The position numbers and the translations under genes are program-made. This document shows, piece by piece, positions 1 to 6,150 of a DNA stretch of 64,000 bases. Each line of letters starts with the position of its first letter. Position 1 is the first letter of the stretch. Origin of the DNA: CAZTJA01 sp964613745 (GTDB taxonomy: Bacteria; Desulfobacterota; Desulfomonilia; Desulfomonilales; Desulfomonilaceae); NCBI GenBank assembly GCA_964613745.1, contig CAZTJA010000002.1, positions 56,587-120,586 of the forward strand. The letters run 5' to 3'. The notes under the pieces were generated by a model, which did no database searches, was not told the DNA's origin, and was given only the letters and a program-made list of their open reading frames with translations.

Positions 1-645
1 CTGTTCCTAACTAAAGTGGGATACACGTTACTGCCCACGAGAGTTGCGGTTGAAAAAGGATTTGACGATCGAGTTAATCCGGTCATGCGAGTAACGGTAC
101 CGAGCGATAACCGTCCTATTTTTCTCGTTTCAGGTGTAGATTGTCTTCAGCCCGGTCCGGTAAAGACAATTTTTGAAGGCCACAAATTCATATATCCCGG
201 TGAATCATTGACGTTGCCCGATATGGGAAATGCCGCACAATGCAGCTTGGATGAGCCCTTCGTGCTTAAGGCATACGGAGATGCGGTGAATCGGATCGGG
301 AACAGTCTTATATATGACTACTCTTTAAGTCTCAATCTCGGAAACGATGTTCAAATCCTTGACCGATATAAGGTAAAACCATCTGCACGTAATTCTCCCA
401 GCAGGTATGCCGTCCTGAACGTATCCGATCACGGCGTGAGATATGACCTTACTCACAACATGGAGCTTCCTGTATTGCTTTGGGCCGGAGACATGGACAA
501 AGACAATAGGCCTGATCTCTTCATGTGGTGGCCTTGTCCCGGAAAAGAAGCCGGAGTATATTCCTTGTTCATCTCTTCTTTAGCGGAAAAGGGTAGCTTG
601 GTAGCAAAAATTTCAGCAGGTGCTCGAACCTATTTTGACGAATAG
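1..645 (+). CDS. C-terminal part of an FG-GAP/VCBS-like protein (5' truncated)
   Basis: The reading frame is open back to base 1, so the N-terminus lies outside the window. The in-frame GTG at 16 has no Shine-Dalgarno sequence and is unlikely to be the start. About 215 residues are visible. Near the C-terminus an Asp-rich stretch (GDMDKDNRPDLFMW) resembles the calcium-binding loop of FG-GAP/VCBS propeller repeats, which are usually found in exported proteins. The rest shows alternating beta-strand-like patterns and no membrane segment. I do not recognise a specific family. A hairpin follows the stop, and the next gene (LysR) looks like a separate unit. The FG-GAP relation is inferred from one motif only. 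Confidence 0.5.
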   Translation: MFLTKVGYTLLPTRVAVEKGFDDRVNPVMRVTVPSDNRPIFLVSGVDCLQPGPVKTIFEGHKFIYPGESLTLPDMGNAAQCSLDEPFVLKAYGDAVNRIGNSLIYDYSLSLNLGNDVQILDRYKVKPSARNSPSRYAVLNVSDHGVRYDLTHNMELPVLLWAGDMDKDNRPDLFMWWPCPGKEAGVYSLFISSLAEKGSLVAKISAGARTYFDE

Positions 646-658
646 CATGTAATTGTGA

Positions 659-683
659 GTGCGGATTTTTGAATAATCCGTAC
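659..683 (+). terminator. Hairpin downstream of the first gene
   Basis: A 9-bp stem (659-667 with 675-683, one G-T wobble) and a 7-nt loop lie just after the stop codon at 645. There is no long U tract afterwards, so this is either a weak intrinsic terminator or a 3'-end stabilising hairpin. Confidence 0.4.
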
Positions 684-827
684 TCCTTGTTCAAAGAATG
701 AATTCTCAATTCAACGTCCTTCAAATACATTTCTCAATCATCAGCAAACAATCAAAGTTCATATTGTAGTTTTTGGGGGAATCAATAGACTTGTTTGCAA
801 TGTGCCCTGAAATGGGGAGAAGATTTT

Positions 828-1727
828 ATGGAAATGCGTCGTCTAGAGGCTTTTTGTAAGGTTATTGAACTCAAGAGTTTCACCAGAGCGGCGACGGCGC
901 TTTTGGTATCACAGCCTACCATAAGCGAACACATCAGATCACTGGAAGACACGCTCAACGAAAAATTGGTGGACCGTCTGGGACGGGAAGCATCACCAAC
1001 GCCTGCAGGAAAGATATTTTATCAATACGCAAAACACATCATCCGATTGCGAGATGAGGCGGTACAGGCTCTGGGGCAATTCCAGGGAAACCTTTCGGGA
1101 ACGCTGCTTCTGGGAGCGAGCACCATACCGGGAACCTATATTCTCCCGCGAATCATCGGCGCGTTCAAGATGGTGCACCCGAGAATACAGATAACCCTCA
1201 GGATAGCCGACACTTCCGATATAATATCCGATATCCTTACCGGAGATGTCGAAGCGGGCATCGTGGGGTCAAAACCCGCGGATCGGAGACTAATGTTCCA
1301 GGAGATTTATTCCGACGAATTGGGGTTGATAGTACATCCGGAACATAAGTGGGCAAATCGGTTATCGATAGATGTCACGGAACTGGCTCATGAACCCTTT
1401 ATATCCCGTGAACGTGGCTCCGGAACCCGCATGGTGGCCGATAAAATTCTCGAGCAGCATGGAATAGATCTCAATATGATGAATGTTATTGCGGAAATGG
1501 GTTCAACCGAAGCGGTTCGGGAAGGAATTAAGGCTAAAATCGGCGTCTCAATTCTTTCCAAAGTAGCCGTCTTGGAAGACCTGAATAGGGAAACTCTGTT
1601 GTACATACCCGTCGAAAAAGTGAGCTTTCGTAGACCACTATTTTTGGCACAGCGTAAGAGCAGACAGGTTTCGCCTTTATGTGCTTCTTTCTTAAATTTT
1701 TTGGCGGACGAGCTGACAAAAAATTAA
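828..1727 (+). CDS. LysR-family regulator of the selenium-metabolism-associated type
   Basis: A 299-residue cytoplasmic DNA-binding regulator. Residues 1-60 form the LysR winged helix-turn-helix (RRLEAFCKVIELKSFTRAA, then the SQPTISEHIRSLE recognition helix). Residues about 90-295 form the periplasmic-binding-protein-like effector domain, with the RERGSGTR and GVSILSK motifs. The overall pattern (IPGTYILPRIIGAF, GSTEAVREGIKA) matches my memory of the subgroup named selenium metabolism-associated LysR regulators, which I have not verified by search. I chose ATG 828 because GGGGAGA lies 8 nt upstream; a TTG at 795 would add 11 residues without a good Shine-Dalgarno sequence. It may control the downstream TVP38 gene, 32 nt away. 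A probable selenoprotein sits at 59244, which fits a selenium-using host. Confidence 0.85.
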   Translation: MEMRRLEAFCKVIELKSFTRAATALLVSQPTISEHIRSLEDTLNEKLVDRLGREASPTPAGKIFYQYAKHIIRLRDEAVQALGQFQGNLSGTLLLGASTIPGTYILPRIIGAFKMVHPRIQITLRIADTSDIISDILTGDVEAGIVGSKPADRRLMFQEIYSDELGLIVHPEHKWANRLSIDVTELAHEPFISRERGSGTRMVADKILEQHGIDLNMMNVIAEMGSTEAVREGIKAKIGVSILSKVAVLEDLNRETLLYIPVEKVSFRRPLFLAQRKSRQVSPLCASFLNFLADELTKN

Positions 1728-1759
1728 TTTATGGATTCTGTTCCAACGAGTAGGTGCCT

Positions 1760-2512
1760 ATGTTCCCCGTAGCGAAGAAAGATCGAATCAGACTGTTCTT
1801 GGCAATTACTATTTTGTTCATTGTGGGTATTGGGCTCATTTGGCTGACCTATTCGGGATCTCTGCAGAAGTATACCAGCGCCATGTTCAACGTTTTCCGG
1901 AACAAACACGAGCTACGTGAGTATTTGGAGAGTTGGGGAGAACTAGCTCCTATAGCCTTTATAGGCATACAGGCTTTACAGGTGGTCTTGGCTCCCATAC
2001 CTGGAGAAATGACGGGAGTTGTTGGAGGATTTGCATTTGGAGCCGGCAGTACTGCGATATATTCAACAATAGGGCTGACCATAGGATCAATTCTCGCTTT
2101 TCTTGCTGCCCGCATCATTGGACAACCATTTGTTCAGCTGGTGATCAGTCCGGCGACAATGGAAACATTCGAGAATGTCACCAAGAAAAAGGGAGTTGCC
2201 GCTGCATTCATCATGTTCATGATCCCAGGATTTCCGAAAGATATACTTTCCTATTTGCTAGGCCTTAGCCCTCTTTCTTTCTGGACTTTCCTTGTTATCT
2301 GTTTTCTGGGGAGAATTCCGGGAACGGTTCTATTAAGTTTCAGCGGCTCAGCCATCTACGATGAAAACTGGAGTTTATTGATTGGGCTTGCGCTTCTTGG
2401 TGGTATGATGTTCGGACTATTGTATTGGAAACGAGACATACTAATGAGGTGGGCACATCGCCAAGATTTCCATCGTGCCGATTCGAAGGAGCCGCCTGCT
2501 GAAAATTCCTGA
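1760..2512 (+). CDS. TVP38/TMEM64 (SNARE-associated, DedA-like) membrane protein
   Basis: About 250 residues with a first membrane helix near residues 10-30, a hydrophilic segment, then four to five further helices. The family hallmark PIPGEMTGVVGGFAFG, in the F/P-PG-x-G-x-x-FG region, and the later GLSPLSFWTF segment identify the VTT/TVP38 fold, which is linked in other organisms to lipid scrambling or undecaprenyl-phosphate recycling. Two starts are possible, GTG 1754 and ATG 1760; both sit after GAGTAGG and differ by two residues. The gene lies 32 nt after the LysR gene and may share its transcript. A second TVP38 protein is encoded at 9455-10189. Substrate unknown. Confidence 0.85.
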   Translation: MFPVAKKDRIRLFLAITILFIVGIGLIWLTYSGSLQKYTSAMFNVFRNKHELREYLESWGELAPIAFIGIQALQVVLAPIPGEMTGVVGGFAFGAGSTAIYSTIGLTIGSILAFLAARIIGQPFVQLVISPATMETFENVTKKKGVAAAFIMFMIPGFPKDILSYLLGLSPLSFWTFLVICFLGRIPGTVLLSFSGSAIYDENWSLLIGLALLGGMMFGLLYWKRDILMRWAHRQDFHRADSKEPPAENS

Positions 2513-2518
2513 TCATTC

Positions 2519-2546
2519 TTGACTCTTACGATCTTATGTCTAATCT
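2519..2546 (+). promoter_or_regulatory. Sigma70-like promoter
   Basis: TTGACT (2519-2524), a 16-nt spacer and TAATCT (2541-2546) lie 42 nt upstream of the start of the small Cys/Trp-rich gene. This suggests that gene is transcribed separately from the TVP38 gene. Prediction from consensus only. Confidence 0.5.
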
Positions 2547-2588
2547 TTAGGAAATTACTATGACTTTGGACAACAAAGGGGAATTACT

Positions 2589-2861
2589 ATGGACAAGTTT
2601 TGTGAACCTATGACGGACGGGGCCAAATGGAATTGGTGTTCCGAAGAAGATCAATTGCTGGCCGAATCCAGCAGTGAGTCAACGATACAAAGTAAAAGAC
2701 CGAAAGCGATAGAATACGAATCCTGCACGGAAGATGGATGCGACCGTTGGTGGCAAAAAGGTGATTGCGTAACACATTTTGAATCACCAATTAGTCCATA
2801 TGGGTATCAGGTGTGGGCAGGCAATTCATGTGCAGTAAGAAGGCGCAAGGATAAATCTTAA
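2589..2861 (+). CDS. Small Cys- and Trp-rich protein, unknown function
   Basis: A 90-residue protein of no family I recognise. It has no signal peptide or membrane helix. It contains six Cys (residues 5, 17, 46, 50, 59, 81) and five Trp (14, 16, 54, 55, 76), arranged as WNWC near the N-terminus and CTEDGCDRWW in the middle, with a basic C-terminus (RRRKDKS). A GGGG sequence sits about 8 nt before the ATG. The gene has its own promoter-like site (2519-2546) and a convincing terminator (2886-2915), so it is a monocistronic small gene. The Cys spacing could bind metal. Because it lies beside a radical-SAM peptide locus it could also be an auxiliary or second substrate, but that is speculation. 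Confidence 0.65.
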   Translation: MDKFCEPMTDGAKWNWCSEEDQLLAESSSESTIQSKRPKAIEYESCTEDGCDRWWQKGDCVTHFESPISPYGYQVWAGNSCAVRRRKDKS

Positions 2862-2885
2862 TAATTCATGGGAAGAGTCCTAAAG

Positions 2886-2915
2886 AAAACGCTGGAATGA
2901 TCCAGCGTTTTTTGT
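2886..2915 (+). terminator. Intrinsic terminator
   Basis: An 11-bp stem (AAAACGCTGGA / TCCAGCGTTTT) with a 4-nt loop ATGA runs straight into a T-rich tail. It ends the small Cys/Trp-rich gene. Confidence 0.9.
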
Positions 2916-3118
2916 TTGGGGTTACAGAAAATCTACCCGAATGCCTCTCCGTCTTTTGTGTGCGTGAGTTCTTTTTGTTCAAGAACATACCTATAGCTCA
3001 ATTTCAAATAAGTTACTCAAAAGAAATCATGAAGTTAGGTTTGTGAATCGGGTGCAACTTACCGAAAGAGTTCTAATTTTAATTGAGATCGGTTACAATA
3101 CTAATATGGAGGTACATT

Positions 3119-3256
3119 ATGGTTGAGGAGCGATCTATAAAGGAACTCATAACCCGAGAACAATTACTCGCTAGAGCCGTTACCTTATGGGGAATATATG
3201 TGTCCGTAATTGCGGGAATACTTGGTGTTTTGTTTGGTGTTTTGTTTTTAATTTAA
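3119..3256 (+). CDS. 45-residue single-pass membrane peptide
   Basis: ATG 3119 is preceded by a strong GGAGG (7-nt spacing) and opens a 45-codon frame ending TAA at 3254-3256. Residues 1-20 are charged and helical (MVEERSIKELITREQLLARA). Residues 21-45 form one hydrophobic helix (WGIYVSVIAGILGVLFGVLF) reaching the C-terminus. The predicted topology is N-terminus in the cytoplasm with a C-tail anchor. It lies 165 nt upstream of the WRC-repeat precursor and on the same strand, but a separate promoter-like site lies between them. Function unknown; it could anchor, escort or export something in this locus, or be unrelated. Confidence 0.6.
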   Translation: MVEERSIKELITREQLLARAVTLWGIYVSVIAGILGVLFGVLFLI

Positions 3257-3319
3257 ATCTATCTTTATGCAAGCATTAATTCTGCGGGTAACTACGAAGT
3301 AGTGCTGTCGATAAAGTTG

Positions 3320-3348
3320 TTGACCCATTAGACTTATTCTCTTAAACT
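3320..3348 (+). promoter_or_regulatory. Sigma70-like promoter of the RiPP-like locus
   Basis: TTGACC (3320-3325), a 17-nt spacer and TAAACT (3343-3348). It would give a leader of about 65 nt before the precursor start at 3422. Confidence 0.5.
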
Positions 3349-3421
3349 GAAGAGGGTTTTGTATTTGTATTGATAACGATCCAAGTTTCCATTGAATCCG
3401 CAGACCGAAAGGAGTCGCAAT

Positions 3422-3769
3422 ATGGGAGAGGGCGCGAACAAGAATACTGAAGTTAAGGAGATCGAGCAGGAGAATAGGGTTGATCGCCGACAGTTTCTTG
3501 CAAAATGGTCTAAGATTGTAGCAGGTGCCGTCATCGTTGGTGGAGCGGCAGCCGCAACATCGAAAGCCGAGGAAATCCCCTTCCGTGAGCAAACAACTTC
3601 AGAGCGAGACGAAGAGCAGGTCGAAGCTCATTATCGCTGCGGTTGGCGTTGCGGGTACCGTTGTGGCGGTTGGCGCTGTGGTGGTTGGAGATGCGGCGGA
3701 TGGCGGTGCGGTGGATGGAGATGTGGTGGTTGGCGATGCGGATACCGCTGTTATAGATGCTTTTACTAG
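3422..3769 (+). CDS. Tat-signal RiPP-like precursor with ten [W/Y]-R-C motifs
   Basis: A 115-residue protein. GAAAGGAG lies about 6 nt before ATG 3422, which is why I chose it over an in-frame start at 3392. Residues 1-20 are a charged leader. Residues 21-49 are a twin-arginine signal (DRRQFLAKWSK, then a hydrophobic core, then TSKA/EE as a likely cleavage site). Residues 50-69 are a Glu-rich linker. Residues 70-115 are a low-complexity tail in which Y-R-C or W-R-C occurs ten times, separated by one or two Gly, ending Cys-Phe-Tyr. The Arg codons vary (CGT, CGC, CGG, CGA, AGA), so the repeat is kept at protein level. A radical SAM/SPASM maturase follows. An aromatic residue two positions before another residue is the substrate pattern of three-residue cyclophane (triceptide) enzymes such as those of GRRM systems. 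Thioether formation or metal binding by the cysteines are alternatives. Confidence 0.85.
   Translation: MGEGANKNTEVKEIEQENRVDRRQFLAKWSKIVAGAVIVGGAAAATSKAEEIPFREQTTSERDEEQVEAHYRCGWRCGYRCGGWRCGGWRCGGWRCGGWRCGGWRCGYRCYRCFY
3632..3760 (+). repeat. Protein-level repeat array, 10 x (W/Y)-R-C
   Basis: In-frame repeats within the precursor gene. In order the motifs are Y, W, Y, W, W, W, W, W, Y, Y, each followed by R-C. The central five WRC units recur every 15 nt (W-R-C-G-G). Synonymous third-position differences between units argue against a very recent DNA-level expansion. Confidence 0.9.
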
Positions 3770-3777
3770 AATAATTT

Positions 3778-3803
3778 GGGGCGGTCCGACATCAGGCCGC
3801 CCC
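3778..3803 (+). terminator. Hairpin between precursor and maturase genes (attenuator-like)
   Basis: GGGGCGG (3778-3784) pairs with CCGCCCC (3797-3803), with extra inner CC/GG pairing around a bulge, followed by GTTTA. It lies 8 nt after the precursor stop and upstream of the radical SAM gene at 3937. Partial read-through would give much more precursor than maturase mRNA, a common arrangement in RiPP operons. The U tract is short, so strength is uncertain. Confidence 0.6.
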
Positions 3804-3936
3804 GTTTAGCAATTACAATTGAATACATCGAGTGATTTTCCGAATTGGTGGAAAGGCTCTTTTGCGACCGCTGATGTGAGTTTTTAGCAACTTCTCATTC
3901 GTCCCACAAACAACCTTTCAAAGTCTACGAGGAACA

Positions 3937-5031
3937 ATGATTGAAAGTCTCAATCTCGTAATCAAACCCACACTTCTCTGCAATGCCAGATGTATTTACT
4001 GCCATTCTCTGAAACCTTCAAAAATTCTTGACGACTCTCTTTTGGAAGAGCTTTTTCGTAAATTGGGTGATTACACTCGGCAGAACGGAATAAAAAAAAG
4101 CACGATTTTATGGCATGGTGGGGAACCTATGCTTGCCGGCAACGCTTTTTATATGAACGCCCGCAAGCTCCAGGACAAATATTTGTCTCATTTAGATCTT
4201 CTTAACGGAATGCAGTCCAATACATGCCTCTATAAAGGGGACGTCAGAGAAACTATAAAGGAGTTTCTTTCAAACAGGGAAATAGGCGCATGTCTTGATC
4301 CATTTCACCCTACTCGGCTTCTCAATTCCGGAGAAGATTATTACAAGGATTCTTTAAAAGGTGTCGATCTACTGTTGCGAGACGGTTTTAAAGTTTCTAT
4401 GATCTATGTGGTTCACGGCAGATCGGTGGAAGTGGTCGAGAAGCTCTATTATTACTTCAAGAATCTTGGTGTCCATGGGATGTTATTTCATCCCCTAGAA
4501 GAATTCGATCATCCTGAATACTATCTTTCCCCCGAAGACTGGGGCAGATTTCTCATTGACCTATTCAATGTTTGGGAATCGGATGATTTTGCATTCCCGA
4601 GTTCTCCTTTGGATGATTGGATGGAATCCGCAGTGTGCGGCTCGCCTGTCGGAATGTGCGAATATGGAATTCCTGCAGCGGAAAATGTTTCCATAACAAT
4701 GGACCCGGACGGTTTTCTGTTTCCGTGTCCACGGTTTCAAGACAAAGGTATGAACCGCATTGGACACATCTCCCAAATGACGTTTGAAGATATATTAGCT
4801 CATCCATGGAGCCGGTCCATACGATCCACAAAATTACAGCCAATTGATGAATGTAAGACTTGCGAACACTATGATCTATGCACTGGAGGCTGTGTCACTA
4901 CGCACAACAGCGCCGGTAAAACCATGTGGTGCGATGGATTGAAGAAGTTCCTCGGACATGTCAAGGCAAAGAGTTTACGGTTTAAAGGTTCCATTCCTCC
5001 ACGAACGAAACTACAGTGCGAATGCAGATAG
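3937..5031 (+). CDS. Radical SAM/SPASM peptide maturase
   Basis: A 364-residue cytoplasmic enzyme. Cys15, Cys19 and Cys22 form the CxxxCxxC motif (CNARCIYC) that holds the S-adenosylmethionine-binding [4Fe-4S] cluster. WHGGEP near residue 63 is the SAM-contacting GGE motif. The C-terminal third is a SPASM domain for auxiliary clusters: two upstream Cys near CGSPVGMC, a FPCPRF Cys, then C-x2-C-x5-C-x3-C (CKTCEHYDLCTGGC) and a last Cys in WCDG. GAGG lies 7 nt before the ATG. It sits 167 nt after the WRC-repeat precursor and 7 nt before a SPASM-only partner, so it most likely cross-links the precursor tail. Related named groups are GRRM/GrrM cyclophane enzymes and, by architecture with a SPASM-only partner, GeoRSP. 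The exact family and reaction are unproven. Confidence 0.9.
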   Translation: MIESLNLVIKPTLLCNARCIYCHSLKPSKILDDSLLEELFRKLGDYTRQNGIKKSTILWHGGEPMLAGNAFYMNARKLQDKYLSHLDLLNGMQSNTCLYKGDVRETIKEFLSNREIGACLDPFHPTRLLNSGEDYYKDSLKGVDLLLRDGFKVSMIYVVHGRSVEVVEKLYYYFKNLGVHGMLFHPLEEFDHPEYYLSPEDWGRFLIDLFNVWESDDFAFPSSPLDDWMESAVCGSPVGMCEYGIPAAENVSITMDPDGFLFPCPRFQDKGMNRIGHISQMTFEDILAHPWSRSIRSTKLQPIDECKTCEHYDLCTGGCVTTHNSAGKTMWCDGLKKFLGHVKAKSLRFKGSIPPRTKLQCECR

Positions 5032-5038
5032 GTCTGAA

Positions 5039-5875
5039 ATGCTCATATACAGTATTCCGCCGAACCTTGTTCCCAATTACACAAATAAGAAAATCACCAT
5101 TCGTATTACCCATCCGGATCAGTTACTAGATATCGATTTTTCCGAATTGCCTGATCTTTGCGGCCTTGAGTTGGCCAATGTTCCCTTAAATGAAGGGTTT
5201 CTTCGAAATATTCCAGAAGAGTTGCCTATCACCGTGATTGTGAATGGGGTCGATGCGGACCTATTGAATTTCCTCCAGGACTCCAATCGTAAACAACAGT
5301 TCACTATCGGATTAGTTTCCGGAAATGGCTTATTTGAATCGCTGAAGAAGTGGTCATGTATTGGATTGCCTATACATATCCTGCTTCAAGATTTTTCTGA
5401 CCAAGTCATAGGGGAATTGGACAAGTCCGCCGATTTCTACTTGCATGATAACTCAGTGGAAGGACCGATCGAATTCTTTCATAGTTTCTTCACTGCATGC
5501 TACAGTCAACAACCAGTAAGTCTTTGGCAGATCCAGGGTGAAGATCCTTCCCAATTTGCATACATAACAAATGACGGTACGAGGCGTCTATCCAGACGCT
5601 TCGAAGAACGAATCCCAGCCGATTGCGAATCATTTCTTGACGATTTAAAATTAGATTTGTTTCTGAATGTTTCTCAGTGTTCAACCTGTGAATTCTTTCT
5701 CAATTGCTTTGGATATTTCAAATATCCCGATACGACCTTTTCATGTGCGGAAATCAAAATGTTGCTGCGGAAATTCAAAGATGCTGCAAAGGAAATACGG
5801 GCTTTTCAGGAAACTGAAATGGCTTCTTTTGAAGACCTGTCTTCCTGTGATTGTGAGAAATGCATTGAACCCTGA
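5039..5875 (+). CDS. SPASM-like partner lacking the radical SAM cluster motif
   Basis: A 278-residue protein starting at ATG 5039, 7 nt after the maturase stop. An upstream in-frame ATG at 4958 would overlap the maturase by 74 nt. There is no CxxxCxxC, so no SAM-cleaving cluster. Residues 1-200 look like a worn alpha/beta barrel with regular strand-helix spacing. The C-terminal part has C-x2-C-x5-C (CSTCEFFLNC) and a further Cys in FSCAE, matching a SPASM/twitch auxiliary-cluster module, then a Cys-rich tip (CDCEKC). I infer a degenerate radical SAM paralogue that binds the precursor or passes electrons. Haft-type systems with a paired SPASM-only protein (GeoRSP) are the closest analogy I know; no PqqD-like gene is present here. 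Confidence 0.7.
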   Translation: MLIYSIPPNLVPNYTNKKITIRITHPDQLLDIDFSELPDLCGLELANVPLNEGFLRNIPEELPITVIVNGVDADLLNFLQDSNRKQQFTIGLVSGNGLFESLKKWSCIGLPIHILLQDFSDQVIGELDKSADFYLHDNSVEGPIEFFHSFFTACYSQQPVSLWQIQGEDPSQFAYITNDGTRRLSRRFEERIPADCESFLDDLKLDLFLNVSQCSTCEFFLNCFGYFKYPDTTFSCAEIKMLLRKFKDAAKEIRAFQETEMASFEDLSSCDCEKCIEP

Positions 5876-6150
5876 TGCAATTACAAGCCCGGTTCCGCCC
5901 ATCCAATAAATTCCACATTTTTGCTATCAGGCACCGGACTACAAGAGTATTCCCCGCCAAGGACCATATTGGAGAGATTGCCGTCCTGGATTTTGGACTG
6001 AACCTTTTTGTCTTGACTTTGATTCGTTCCGTGGAACATTATACCTGACATTCTCACAAAACAGTTCAATCCGAAAAATTAACATATATCAATAACACCC
6101 TCACTTCCAACGGGGGAAGGAACCAATGCATTACGGAGGAGGTTCAATCT

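Noticed and set aside
3629..3766. CRISPR or other DNA repeat array
   Set aside because: The repeats are in frame, protein-level and vary at synonymous sites, with no spacers.
3525..3809. Overlapping frame of 94 codons across the WRC repeats, rich in Gly, Val and Asp
   Set aside because: It is the shifted reading of the 15-nt repeat. It has no Shine-Dalgarno sequence and ends inside the downstream hairpin, while the Tat-signal frame explains the region.
5881..6069. 62-codon minus-strand frame between the SPASM partner and the actP-like gene
   Set aside because: It starts at TTG without a Shine-Dalgarno sequence and has no recognisable composition. I treat 5876-6150 as a promoter/leader region with nothing firm in it.
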